A stretch of 64,000 nucleotides of DNA from JAISGQ01 sp045604155 (GTDB lineage Bacteria; Bacillota; Clostridia; Oscillospirales; Acutalibacteraceae), in the NCBI GenBank assembly GCA_045604155.1, contig JAZUNN010000060.1, forward strand, positions 1 through 64,000, read 5' to 3'. Position 1 is the stretch's first letter. Every line of letters begins with the position of its first letter. The notes beneath the pieces are model-generated. The model saw only the letters and a list, made by a program, of their open reading frames with translations, did no database searches and was not told the DNA's origin. The position numbers were made by a program, and so were the translations under genes. Of the stretch, positions 7,420-16,236 are shown in pieces.

Positions 7420-9981
7420 ATGAAATTACTTGCTCTCGACGGCAACAGTATTATAAACCGTGCCTTTTACGGCATAAGACCTCTTACCACCAAGGACGGT
7501 CAGCCCACCAACGCAATCCACGGCTTCATGAGCATGATGCTCAAGATGCTTGAAGATGTTGAGCCCGATTGCGTGGCTGTCGCTTTTGACCTGAAGGCTC
7601 CCACCTTCCGCCACAAGGCTTATGAGGGCTACAAGGCAAAGAGAAAGGGTATGCCTGAGGAATTGTTTCTCCAGATGCAGCCGCTGAAAGACCTGCTTTC
7701 TGCGCTGGGTTACAAGCTTCTTACCGCTGAAGGCTTTGAGGCTGATGATATTCTCGGCACCCTTGCCGCCCGTTGCAGAGAAACAGGCAATACCTGCGTT
7801 ATCGCAACAGGCGACCGTGACTCCTTCCAGCTTATCGGAAACGGGGTCACTGTGCGTATGCTCTCAACAAAAGGCGGTCATCCCGAGGCTGTAACCTATG
7901 ATGAAAGCACAATCATGGAGACCTACGGCGTTACCCCGAAGCAGCTTATCGACATAAAAGCCATTCAGGGCGACATCTCCGACAATATCCCCGGTGTACC
8001 GGGAATCGGTGAAAAAGGCGCAGGTGAGCTTATAAAGAAATTCGGCTCTCTTGACGAGGTCTATAAGAATATCGACGACCCTTCCATCAAGGCAGGCATG
8101 AGAAACAAGCTTATTGAGGGCAAGGACAGCGCATATCTCAGCCGTGAATTAGGCAGAATCGTATTCAATGCGCCTGTCGACCTTGATATCGAAGCCTATA
8201 AGCCTGCCGAGACCGATGTTACAGCCGCTCGCACCATGCTCATAAGGCTTGAGATGTTCAAGATGATGGAGCGTCTGGGACTGGCTGATAAAAAAGAGGC
8301 TGCCGAGGCTAAGAAAGAAGCGGCAAATACTGAATCTCAGAAAGTACTCCTTGACCCCGAAAACTGGCTTGAGGAATTAAAGAAGGACAAGGACGTTTAC
8401 TTTATTTTTGATGAAGGCTGCGTGGCATATTCCGGAAACAACAGTGTTGTTGTGCTCAGTGACAGTGAGGATATAGAACTTTTCATAAAGGAAATTCTCG
8501 AAAACGGCGATATTGCCAAGCACACCTTTGATGTAAAGGCTCTTTACAAGCAGTATCCCGATATGAAAAACGTGAAGATGGACGCCATGCTGGCGGCGTA
8601 TCTTCTTGACCCTGAGAAGAATTACGGTCTTGATGAGCTTCTTGCAACCTACGTTTCCGAAGTACCCAACGCTCCTATGCCCATGCTGAAAACTGCCGCA
8701 AGGGCTGAGCGGATTCCTGCTCTATGCCGTGCGCTTCTTAATAAAATTGAAGAAAACAAGCAGGAAAGCCTGCTTTACGATATTGAGCTGCCTCTTGCGG
8801 AGGTTCTTGCCGATATGGAAATCTGCGGCGTTGCCGTTGACAGAAAGGGCATTGAACTTTTCGGCACTATGCTTACCGAACGTATTTCTGAGCTTGAAAA
8901 GGGCATCTACGCATCTGTCGGCTATGAGTTCAATTTGAACAGCCCGAAACAGCTTGGCGAGGCTCTTTTTGACAAGATAGGTCTGAAAGGCGGCAAGCGA
9001 ACAAAGACAGGCTGGTCAACAAATGCGGAGGTGCTTGAATCTCTCAGAGGTCAGCACGAGGCAGTTGACGGAATACTCGAATACAGAACTCTCAGCAAGC
9101 TTAATTCCACCTACTGCGCAGGTCTGCTCAAGACTATTGCGGAGGATGGCAGAATACATTCAAGCTTCAATCAGACGGAAACAAGGACAGGCAGAATCAG
9201 CTCAACAGAGCCGAATCTTCAGAATATCCCAGTCCGCACCGAGCTTGGAAGTCAGATGAGAAAGTTTTTTACTGCGGCAGAGGGCAAGGTGCTTATCGAC
9301 TGCGACTACAGCCAGATTGAGCTGCGTGTTCTTGCTCACTGCGCAAAGGACCAGCGAATGATCGACGGTTTCTCTTCAGGTGAGGATATCCACAGAATAA
9401 CCGCTTCTCAGGTTTTCGGCGTGCCTCTCGATGAGGTCACCTCCACCATGCGCTCCCATGCAAAGGCTGTCAATTTCGGTATCGTCTACGGTATCGGCGC
9501 ATACTCCCTTGCAAAGGACATCGGTGTTTCAAACTCTGAGGCTTCTGCTTATATAAAGGGCTATCTCAACACCTATGCAGGTGTTGACAGCTACATGAAG
9601 GAGCTTATAAATTCCGCAAAGGAAAAGCTTTATGCAGAAACGATTTTCGGAAGAAGAAGATATCTCCATGAATTAAGCTCCTCCAATCATATGATGCGTG
9701 CTTTCGGTGAGCGAGTTGCCAGAAATATGCCTATTCAGGGCACCGCGGCGGATATTATAAAGATCGCCATGGTCAAGGTTTTTGCAAGGCTCAGGAAAGA
9801 AAACATGGAAACAAGGCTGATTCTTCAGGTGCACGACGAACTTATTCTTGAAGCACCCGAAAATGAGGCAGAAAAGGCACTCTCCATTCTGAAAGAGGAA
9901 ATGGAAAATGCCGCTTCCCTTTCCGTAAAACTTGAGGTCGACGGAAAGATCGGCAAAACATGGTACGATGCGAAGGGATAA
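7420..9981 (+). CDS. polA: DNA polymerase I
   Basis: The 853-aa protein has the full Pol I layout. A 5'-3' exonuclease/FEN domain (~1-290) begins LLALDGNSIINRAFYG and carries GDRDSFQL. The central 3'-5' exonuclease-like domain (~315-480) lacks the D-x-E metal-binding motif and is probably inactive, as in many Firmicutes. The polymerase domain has motif A DYSQIELR (~residue 629), motif B KAVNFGIVYG (~682) and motif C QVHDE (~803). It fills gaps and removes primers in replication and repair. The gene opens a DNA-repair group with ruvC, ruvA and ruvB. Confidence 0.97.
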   Translation: MKLLALDGNSIINRAFYGIRPLTTKDGQPTNAIHGFMSMMLKMLEDVEPDCVAVAFDLKAPTFRHKAYEGYKAKRKGMPEELFLQMQPLKDLLSALGYKLLTAEGFEADDILGTLAARCRETGNTCVIATGDRDSFQLIGNGVTVRMLSTKGGHPEAVTYDESTIMETYGVTPKQLIDIKAIQGDISDNIPGVPGIGEKGAGELIKKFGSLDEVYKNIDDPSIKAGMRNKLIEGKDSAYLSRELGRIVFNAPVDLDIEAYKPAETDVTAARTMLIRLEMFKMMERLGLADKKEAAEAKKEAANTESQKVLLDPENWLEELKKDKDVYFIFDEGCVAYSGNNSVVVLSDSEDIELFIKEILENGDIAKHTFDVKALYKQYPDMKNVKMDAMLAAYLLDPEKNYGLDELLATYVSEVPNAPMPMLKTAARAERIPALCRALLNKIEENKQESLLYDIELPLAEVLADMEICGVAVDRKGIELFGTMLTERISELEKGIYASVGYEFNLNSPKQLGEALFDKIGLKGGKRTKTGWSTNAEVLESLRGQHEAVDGILEYRTLSKLNSTYCAGLLKTIAEDGRIHSSFNQTETRTGRISSTEPNLQNIPVRTELGSQMRKFFTAAEGKVLIDCDYSQIELRVLAHCAKDQRMIDGFSSGEDIHRITASQVFGVPLDEVTSTMRSHAKAVNFGIVYGIGAYSLAKDIGVSNSEASAYIKGYLNTYAGVDSYMKELINSAKEKLYAETIFGRRRYLHELSSSNHMMRAFGERVARNMPIQGTAADIIKIAMVKVFARLRKENMETRLILQVHDELILEAPENEAEKALSILKEEMENAASLSVKLEVDGKIGKTWYDAKG

Positions 9982-10002
9982 ACCTTTGCAAAATATCTAT
10001 TT

Positions 10003-10030
10003 GGAACGGCGCTTGCGCCGTTCCCTACAA
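10003..10030. repeat. palindrome with CCCTAC tail, type 3 copy a
   Basis: A perfect 10-bp stem GGAACGGCGC / GCGCCGTTCC (10003-10012, 10015-10024) continues directly into CCCTACAAC. Other copies (26576, 26637, 43026, 43569, 55134) have different stems but a similar tail. It lies between polA and the next gene and has no T-run. Confidence 0.6.
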
Positions 10031-10053
10031 CAGTATTCAAAGGATTATGTGCT

Positions 10054-10908
10054 ATGAAAATATTATTTTTGTGTACGGGAAACACCTGCCGCTCCCCTAT
10101 GGCGGAGTACATAGCAAAACAGGAAGCTGAAAAGCGAGGCTTTGATGCTGAGATACTGAGCGCAGGTCTTATGGGGTCGGGAGATGCGGCATCTGAGCAC
10201 TCCGCCGCCGTCTGCCGTGAAATAGGCATTGATTTAAGCGCTCACCGCTCAAGAGTGCTTTCAAAGCCTCTTGCAGACAGCGCAGACGTCATAGTCTGCA
10301 TGACTCCCTCCCATGCAAACACTTTGCTTAATTTGGGTATTGACGAAAAAAAGATAATAATACTCGGCAAGGGTATTTCTGACCCTTACGGTCAGAGTAT
10401 TGATGTTTACCGTCAGTGCCGTGATGAAATAAGAACTTCTGTCTGCGCTTTCATGGACGGCATATGTGACGATATAAAGATCGTGCCTCTTAAAAAGGAA
10501 CACGCAGGAAAGCTCTCTGAGCTTGAAAGTCTGTGCTTTTCTGACCCATGGAGCGAGGAAGGCATTGCATTTGAAGCCGACAACGACGCCGCTCGTTTCT
10601 TTGTGGCTCTCTTCGGCGGTGAGATTGCAGGTTATGCAGGTATGCTTTTTGCCGCAGATTTAGGCAACATCTGCAATATTGCCGTATTTCCTCAGTTTCG
10701 CAGACACGGAATCGGCAAAAAGCTTGTGTCTGCTCTCATAAACAGCGCAAAGGAGCTTGGCGTTTCCGAGCTGACACTTGAAGTCAGGGCTTCAAACGAG
10801 CCTGCCAAGGCTCTGTATTCTTCCTTTGGTTTTGAGGAAGTTGGAACAAGAAAGAATTTCTACAATAATCCCAACGAAGATGCCATTGTTATGAATCTCA
10901 GCCTGTAG
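10054..10908 (+). CDS. low-molecular-weight protein tyrosine phosphatase fused to RimI-type acetyltransferase
   Basis: The 284-aa protein has two domains. Residues 1-~138 are an LMW protein tyrosine phosphatase with the P-loop C7-T-G-N-T-C-R13-S and the general-acid Asp in SDPYG (D110). Residues ~141-284 are a GNAT acetyltransferase of RimI type, with the acetyl-CoA loop RRHGIGKK (216-223) and a C-terminal YSSFGFEEVG. RimI acetylates the N-terminus of ribosomal protein S18, while LMW-PTPs dephosphorylate Tyr or Arg phosphates. No internal stop or ribosome site at the junction suggests separate genes. A substrate link between the two activities is only inferred. Confidence 0.88.
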   Translation: MKILFLCTGNTCRSPMAEYIAKQEAEKRGFDAEILSAGLMGSGDAASEHSAAVCREIGIDLSAHRSRVLSKPLADSADVIVCMTPSHANTLLNLGIDEKKIIILGKGISDPYGQSIDVYRQCRDEIRTSVCAFMDGICDDIKIVPLKKEHAGKLSELESLCFSDPWSEEGIAFEADNDAARFFVALFGGEIAGYAGMLFAADLGNICNIAVFPQFRRHGIGKKLVSALINSAKELGVSELTLEVRASNEPAKALYSSFGFEEVGTRKNFYNNPNEDAIVMNLSL

Positions 10909-11010
10909 GGGTAAATCACGATTTGCCCATCTGTATGATTCTCCCCCTTACATCAATTGTTGATTTTTGATGTAATATGTAGTATTATGAGCTTTAATGG
11001 AGGCGATGAT

Positions 11011-11523
11011 TTGCTTATTCTCGGTGTTGACCCCGGTTATGCCATTGTAGGCTTCGGTTTTCTGCGCTACAATGCACCTTATATGAAACCCGTTGAATAC
11101 GGCTCCATCGTCACACGGGCAGGAGTTGACTTCTGTCAGCGGCTTGAGACCATATACCGCCGCACCCTTGAGCTTATCGAGCAGCGGCATCCTGATGCGC
11201 TGGCTATTGAAAAGCTCTATTACGCAAACAACGCCAAGACCGTTATCGGGGTCGCCGAGGCAAGGGGCGTAATACTTTTAGCCGCCCATCAGTCGGGGCT
11301 TCCCGTTTATGAGTACACCCCTTTACAGGTAAAAAAGGCGGTCACAGGCTACGGTCAGGCTCCCAAGCCTCAGGTTATGGAGATGACACGACGTCTGCTG
11401 GGACTTGCGGAAGTGCCCAAGCCCGACGACACCGCCGATGCTCTGGCTATAGCAATCTGTCACGCTCAGTATTCGGGCTTCTCTGCCATGGAGGAGCGAA
11501 TGAAAGGTAGGAATTTAAAATGA
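11011..11523 (+). CDS. ruvC: crossover junction endodeoxyribonuclease RuvC
   Basis: RuvC resolves Holliday junctions made by RuvAB. I place the start at TTG 11011, 7 nt after GGAGG (10999-11003). This gives 170 aa beginning MLILGVDPG, which matches the family N-terminus; the in-frame ATG at 10957 would add 18 atypical residues with no ribosome site. The acidic residues are visible: Asp in GVDPG, Glu in LAIEKLYY, and the pair in DDTADALAIAICH. Its stop overlaps the ruvA start (ATGA). Confidence 0.93.
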   Translation: MLILGVDPGYAIVGFGFLRYNAPYMKPVEYGSIVTRAGVDFCQRLETIYRRTLELIEQRHPDALAIEKLYYANNAKTVIGVAEARGVILLAAHQSGLPVYEYTPLQVKKAVTGYGQAPKPQVMEMTRRLLGLAEVPKPDDTADALAIAICHAQYSGFSAMEERMKGRNLK

Positions 11524-12128
11524 TTTACAGTCTTTCCGGTACCCTTGAATATACCGAGCCGGGTTTTGTAGTGGTTGAGTGCGGAGGCGTTGGTTTTAAA
11601 TGCTTCACCTCCATGCAGACCCTGCGCACACTCCCCGCTGTCGGCAAAAACATCAAGCTTTATACCTATATGAGCGTCCGTGAGGATGCACTTGACCTTT
11701 TCGGCTTCGCCACAAAAACTGAAATGGCATGCTTTAAGATGCTTATTTCCGTAAACGGCGTAGGCGCAAAGGTTGGTATGGCTATTCTTTCCGAGCTTAC
11801 CGCCGAGCAAATCGGCATGAGTGTTGCTTCAGGGGATTACAAGACTCTCACTCGTGCTTCGGGCGTAGGTCCCAAGCTTGCTCAGAGAATTGTGCTGGAG
11901 CTTAAAGACAAGGTAAAGGGTCTTGGAGCACCCGTTGAGGGTGATTCTGCCGCTGCACCTGCTGCCGCTCCTTCTGCTGCCGCTAATCCCGCAAGAGCTG
12001 TCAGCGCTCTTATGGTGCTGGGATATCAGGCAAATGAGGCTACCGCTGTGGTTTCAAAGTTTGACCCCTCCCTTTCCGTCGAAGAGCTTATCCGTCTTTC
12101 ACTGCGTGAAATGGCAAGCAGGCTCTGA
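11520..12128 (+). CDS. ruvA: Holliday junction DNA helicase subunit RuvA
   Basis: The 202-aa protein begins MIYSLSGTLEY, the OB-fold domain I of RuvA. Helix-hairpin-helix segments follow (VNGVGAKVGMAILSEL and ASGVGPKLAQRIVLEL), then an Ala/Pro-rich linker (~135-155) and the C-terminal domain III that contacts RuvB (ALMVLGYQANEA). RuvA tetramers bind Holliday junctions. The start overlaps ruvC by 4 nt. Confidence 0.95.
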   Translation: MIYSLSGTLEYTEPGFVVVECGGVGFKCFTSMQTLRTLPAVGKNIKLYTYMSVREDALDLFGFATKTEMACFKMLISVNGVGAKVGMAILSELTAEQIGMSVASGDYKTLTRASGVGPKLAQRIVLELKDKVKGLGAPVEGDSAAAPAAAPSAAANPARAVSALMVLGYQANEATAVVSKFDPSLSVEELIRLSLREMASRL

Positions 12129-12163
12129 CCCCTCCCAAAATTTTACATATTGGAGGCAACAAC

Positions 12164-12985
12164 ATGAAAAATCTTATCAGCTGCGCAATCGAAAACATCG
12201 AGGAAACAAAGGTCCCCGAAATGTTCTGGTCCAATGAATCCTACAAGGCCGCTTACGGCGAGGATCATATCGCCTTTGAGCTTTTCGGCGGCGTTCACCT
12301 TTTCTGGCTTTCTCTCGGTATTCTTACATGGATCTTCATGCCCATCATTTACCGCAGGATGAGCGAAAAAGGCAAGAAGGGCGTTCTTATCACCCTCGTT
12401 TCCATCTATCTCGTTTGGGAAGTAGTTACCGACATTATCTATATCGTAACCGGTCAGTGGGATAATTCCCTTCTCCCCTTACACTTCTGCAGCATAAATA
12501 TGTTTGTCTGCCTTTTCTATCTGTTCAAGCCCTCCAAGCTTGTTGCAGAGCATCTTTACGCAATCTGCCTGCCCGGTGCATTCTTTGCACTTCTCACTCC
12601 CTCATGGCAGATTCGTCCTATCACCAACTTCTTCCACATTCATTCCGAGATCCTCCATATTCTGCTGGTTCTCTTCCCCATCCTCCTTATTGCTGACGGC
12701 TTCCGTCCCAACTTCCGTCGTCTCTGGAAGATAGGTCTTATCGCTCTCGGACTCTGCGTTCCCATTTACTTTATCAATGTTGCTCTGGGTACCAACTTCT
12801 TCTTCATCAACGGCACTGACGGTGTCGGCACCTTTGAGATGCTCGGCAGCATCTTCCCCGACTACAGAATCGGTCTTGGTCTTCTTATCGTTGTTGTCTG
12901 GCTTGTTCTTTACACTCCCTGGATTATCTGGGAAAAGTGCAAAAAGAACAAGGAAAAGAAAGCTGAAGCCGCAATCGAGGAATAA
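12164..12985 (+). CDS. YwaF/TIGR02206-like membrane protein, copy 1
   Basis: This 273-aa integral membrane protein has about seven hydrophobic segments. Motifs such as LPLHFCSINMF, NFFHIHSEILH and NFFFINGT are characteristic of the YwaF (TIGR02206) family, whose biochemical role is unknown. A TTGGAGG site precedes ATG 12164. It is the first of two tandem paralogues lying between ruvA and ruvB in the same direction. Confidence 0.8.
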   Translation: MKNLISCAIENIEETKVPEMFWSNESYKAAYGEDHIAFELFGGVHLFWLSLGILTWIFMPIIYRRMSEKGKKGVLITLVSIYLVWEVVTDIIYIVTGQWDNSLLPLHFCSINMFVCLFYLFKPSKLVAEHLYAICLPGAFFALLTPSWQIRPITNFFHIHSEILHILLVLFPILLIADGFRPNFRRLWKIGLIALGLCVPIYFINVALGTNFFFINGTDGVGTFEMLGSIFPDYRIGLGLLIVVVWLVLYTPWIIWEKCKKNKEKKAEAAIEE

Positions 12986-13009
12986 TCCCTTCTTGAGGGG
13001 GTGTCTTGT

Positions 13010-13753
13010 ATGAGTGAATTCTGGTATTCCACAATGTCACTTGTGGAAAAATACGGCTGGGATCATCAGGGATTCAAGATCTTCGGCACAGGACATATCT
13101 GCTTTCTTGCAGGTGCTGTCATTGTGTGGGTGATCTGTTCCTTTCTGTATAAAAGACTCTCTCAGAAGGGCAGGAGCATTATGCTCAAGGCTCTTGCCCT
13201 TTTCATCCTTCTTTATGAGGCTGTAACCCAGACGGCCTATGCCGTTACCGATCAGTGGAGCAACGGTGTACTGCCGCTGCATTTGTGCAGCATCAATATT
13301 TTCGTGTGTACTCTGTACGCATTTATTCCCAATAAGCTTACTGCGGATTTCCTTTACGGAGTGTGTCTGCCGGGAGCTCTTTTCGCTTTTGCCGTGCCCT
13401 CGTGGAACACTCTCCCGCTGTGGAATTTCTTCAATATTCATTCTCAGGCGCTGCATATCGTTCTGGTGCTTTTCCCCATACTTCTCATAGTTGGCGGACA
13501 CCGTCCGAGAGGCGGCAGCCTTTGGAAAATCTTTCTTGTTCTTCTGGTGCTCTGCGTCCCCATTTCATATCTCAACGCAAAGCTCAGAACCAATTTCTTC
13601 TTTATAAGCGGCACATCTGACAACCCGCTTCTCAATCTGCTCAGAGATAATCTGCCCGATTACAGAATCGGTCTGCTGCTTGTAATTTCTGCCGTATGGG
13701 TTATAATGTTCACACCATGGGCTGTGGCTAAGAAGCTTAAAAAGCCCAACTGA
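13010..13753 (+). CDS. YwaF/TIGR02206-like membrane protein, copy 2
   Basis: Start ATG 13010 follows GAGGGGGTG; a GTG at 13001 lies inside that site and is less likely. The 247-aa product is a clear paralogue of the preceding gene, sharing VLPLHLCSINIF, NFFNIHSQALH, RTNFFFISGT and DYRIGLLLV in the same order. The intergenic gap is 24 bp. Sequence divergence suggests an old duplication. Both copies presumably act in the same membrane process, possibly as a hetero-oligomer (inference). Confidence 0.8.
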   Translation: MSEFWYSTMSLVEKYGWDHQGFKIFGTGHICFLAGAVIVWVICSFLYKRLSQKGRSIMLKALALFILLYEAVTQTAYAVTDQWSNGVLPLHLCSINIFVCTLYAFIPNKLTADFLYGVCLPGALFAFAVPSWNTLPLWNFFNIHSQALHIVLVLFPILLIVGGHRPRGGSLWKIFLVLLVLCVPISYLNAKLRTNFFFISGTSDNPLLNLLRDNLPDYRIGLLLVISAVWVIMFTPWAVAKKLKKPN

Positions 13754-13791
13754 TTGTAATATTTACCAGTTATAATACCGGAGGTATTCAA

Positions 13792-14898
13792 ATGTCCCCT
13801 AAAAACCGCAATGATTATGACGATTTCGGTGCAACTCAGTCCGTTTCCTACGATGATGAAATGGACTTTGAAAACAGAATAGTTGCCCCTGAGTTTTCCT
13901 CTGAGGACGGTGACACGGATAATCCTCTCCGTCCGAAAAACTTTGATGACTATATCGGTCAGGACAAGGTCAAGGAAAACTTAAGGGTTTATATCAGTGC
14001 GGCTCTGGGCAGACGTGAAACCCTTGACCACTGTCTGCTGTACGGTCCTCCGGGACTGGGCAAGACCACACTGGCGGGTATTATTGCCCATGAGATGGGT
14101 GTGGGGCTGCGAGTGACCTCGGGTCCTGCAATAGAAAAGCCCGGTGACCTTGCCGCACTCCTTTCTTCCATGAATCCCGGCGATGTTCTTTTTATTGATG
14201 AGATTCACCGCCTTTCACGAATGGTTGAAGAAGTTCTTTATCCTGCAATGGAGGACTTCGCAATCGATATCGTAACAGGCAAGGGTCAGGGTGCTATGAG
14301 CTATCATCTGCCCCTGCCACATTTTACCCTTATCGGTGCTACCACTCGTGCAGGTCAGCTTTCCGCACCTCTGCGTGACCGTTTCGGCGTACTGTTCAGA
14401 CTTGAGCTGTACACTCCCGAGGAGCTTTCAAAAATTGTCACCCGCTCGGCAGGTATTCTCGGGCTTGGCATTGAGGAGGAAGGCTCGCTTGAGATTGCCT
14501 CCCGTTCACGAGGCACTCCTCGAATTGCCAACAGACTTTTAAAGCGTGTACGTGACTTTGCTCAGGTATACGGTGACGGCACAATTACATTTGACATTGC
14601 AAGAATGGCTCTTGACCGTCTTGAGATCGACGAGCTGGGACTTGACAAGATCGACAGACTTCTGCTCCGCTCCATCATAGACTACTACAAAGGCGGTCCT
14701 GTTGGTCTTGAAACCATTGCCGCTGCAATCGGTGAAGAGGCGGTTACCATAGAAGATGTCTACGAGCCATATCTTATGCAGATAGGCTTCCTTTCACGCA
14801 CTCCCAGAGGCAGGTGCGTCACCCATGCGGCATATCTGCATCTTGGTCTGACACCTCCCGGCATGAAAGATTCAAACGGACAGACTACTATTTTTTAA
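13792..14898 (+). CDS. ruvB: Holliday junction branch migration ATPase RuvB
   Basis: The 368-aa AAA+ ATPase drives branch migration on RuvA-bound junctions. A ~45-residue acidic N-terminal extension precedes the core, which starts LRPKNFDDYIGQ. Walker A GPPGLGKTT is near residue 85 and Walker B DEIHRL near 136. Sensor 1 GATTRAG and the C-terminal winged helix (GFLSRTPRGR) are present. A GGAGG site precedes ATG 13792. It is separated from ruvCA by the two YwaF-like genes but codirectional. Confidence 0.96.
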   Translation: MSPKNRNDYDDFGATQSVSYDDEMDFENRIVAPEFSSEDGDTDNPLRPKNFDDYIGQDKVKENLRVYISAALGRRETLDHCLLYGPPGLGKTTLAGIIAHEMGVGLRVTSGPAIEKPGDLAALLSSMNPGDVLFIDEIHRLSRMVEEVLYPAMEDFAIDIVTGKGQGAMSYHLPLPHFTLIGATTRAGQLSAPLRDRFGVLFRLELYTPEELSKIVTRSAGILGLGIEEEGSLEIASRSRGTPRIANRLLKRVRDFAQVYGDGTITFDIARMALDRLEIDELGLDKIDRLLLRSIIDYYKGGPVGLETIAAAIGEEAVTIEDVYEPYLMQIGFLSRTPRGRCVTHAAYLHLGLTPPGMKDSNGQTTIF

Positions 14899-14910
14899 AA
14901 ATATGGGTTT

Positions 14911-15110
14911 CCAAAGGGAGTCTTTGCTCCCTTTGGTGGGATTTTCAAGGGCAAAGTCCTTGAATCGCCCTCCGCAGAGGGCGAAACATCTCATGCTTAC
15001 AAAAGCGCAGGAAGATATAGAGACCCCTCGCCGGGGGTTATATTTTCCTTCGGAAAATTAACAGTTTATCCTTTGGATAAACATGTTCTTTGGGTCGCCC
15101 AAAGGGCGAC
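14911..15110. repeat. array of seven consecutive hairpins
   Basis: Seven perfect inverted repeats follow one another in 200 bp: 14911-14936 (10 bp), 14944-14964 (7 bp), 14965-14984 (7 bp), 15023-15038 (5 bp), 15042-15058 (7 bp), 15064-15082 (8 bp) and 15094-15110 (7 bp). Loops are 3-7 nt. None has a clear T-run except weakly the last. The 14899-15145 gap holds no gene. Confidence 0.75.
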
Positions 15111-15145
15111 TTTTGTCAACACAATGCTCAGCTTAGGAGATATAT

Positions 15146-16012
15146 ATGAGATTTACAAACCACTGGAAAGATTACACCCTTCTCGACGCTTCTGACGGTG
15201 AGCGCCTTGAGAGATGGGGAGATATAATTCTTATCCGTCCCGACCCTCAGGTCATATGGAAAACGGAGAAGAAAAATCCTTTATGGAAAAATGCCCACGC
15301 ACGTTATATCCGCTCGTCAAGCGGCGGCGGTGCATGGGATGTATACAAGAAAATACCCGATTCATGGCAGATAAAGTACCGTGATCTCACCTTTGCCATA
15401 AAGCCCATGGGCTTCAAGCACACGGGTCTTTTCCCCGAGCAGGCGGTGAACTGGGATTACTTCATTGACCTTATCAAAAAGACAAACCGTCCTATAAAAG
15501 TGCTTAACCTTTTTGCCTATACGGGCGGTGCTACCATTGCCTGCCTTTCCGCAGGCGCTCATGTGACCCACGTTGACGCTTCCAAGGGCATGACCGAATG
15601 GGCCAAGGAAAATGCTGTTATTTCGGGGCTTCGTGAGCTGCCTCAGAGATGGATAGTTGACGACTGCCTGAAATTTATCGCTCGTGAACAGCGCAGAGGC
15701 AACACCTACGATGCTGTTATAATGGATCCTCCCAGCTACGGCAGAGGTCCCAACGGTGAGGTGTGGAAGCTTGAGGAGCAGGTTTACACCCTCGTTTCTG
15801 AATGTGCAAAGCTGCTTTCCGATGATCCTCTGTTCTTTGCCATAAACAGCTATACAACGGGACTTTCGCCTTCTGTTATGAGTTATCTGCTGGGCACTCT
15901 TGTTCAGCCCAGGCACGGCGGCGTGCTGTCCTGCGACGAGATAGGCTTAAAGGTCGAAAGCACAGGGTTTGCCCTGCCTTGCGGTGCGACGGCGCTTTGG
16001 ACGAAGGAATAA
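15146..16012 (+). CDS. class I SAM-dependent methyltransferase (COG1092/RlmI-like)
   Basis: The 288-aa protein has SAM motif I as VLNLFAYTGGATIA, an acidic VDAS motif and motif IV MDPPSYGRG. These place it with the COG1092 rRNA cytosine methyltransferases (RlmI/RlmK-like). The N-terminal PUA domain of RlmI is missing; a short ~100-residue region precedes the catalytic core. The likely target is a base in 23S rRNA, but this is inference. A TTAGGAG ribosome site precedes ATG 15146. It is flanked by repeat-rich gaps on both sides. Confidence 0.82.
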   Translation: MRFTNHWKDYTLLDASDGERLERWGDIILIRPDPQVIWKTEKKNPLWKNAHARYIRSSSGGGAWDVYKKIPDSWQIKYRDLTFAIKPMGFKHTGLFPEQAVNWDYFIDLIKKTNRPIKVLNLFAYTGGATIACLSAGAHVTHVDASKGMTEWAKENAVISGLRELPQRWIVDDCLKFIAREQRRGNTYDAVIMDPPSYGRGPNGEVWKLEEQVYTLVSECAKLLSDDPLFFAINSYTTGLSPSVMSYLLGTLVQPRHGGVLSCDEIGLKVESTGFALPCGATALWTKE

Positions 16013-16030
16013 AGTTTTAGAGTTTGTTAT

Positions 16031-16178
16031 GTACCATTTCTTGTGTGGACAAGAAACGGTACCCAAAGAAACCAATCAAGGAGGAGGGGTTTCGATCCCC
16101 CTCCTCCTTGATAATTCTCCTCCCTAAACGACCAAAAGGGGTTATCCCCTTTTGGAATACCCCTTTTGGATCATTCCA
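16031..16178. repeat. composite palindromic element, type 2 copy A
   Basis: In order it holds TTTCTTG/CAAGAAA with a short loop, the connector CCCAAAGAAACCA, a perfect 15-bp hairpin (16075-16089 with 16098-16112), TTCTCCTCCCT, and a perfect 10-bp hairpin CCAAAAGGGG/CCCCTTTTGG (16132-16141, 16146-16155). The 3' arm repeats once more at 16160. The reverse strand of 43324-43540 has the same order with different stems. The 16013-16236 gap has no gene. Confidence 0.75.
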
Positions 16179-16236
16179 ATGTTTGTGCCGTCGATTTCTG
16201 TGCACATCGCTGTTACAACTTTTTAAGGAGAATACA

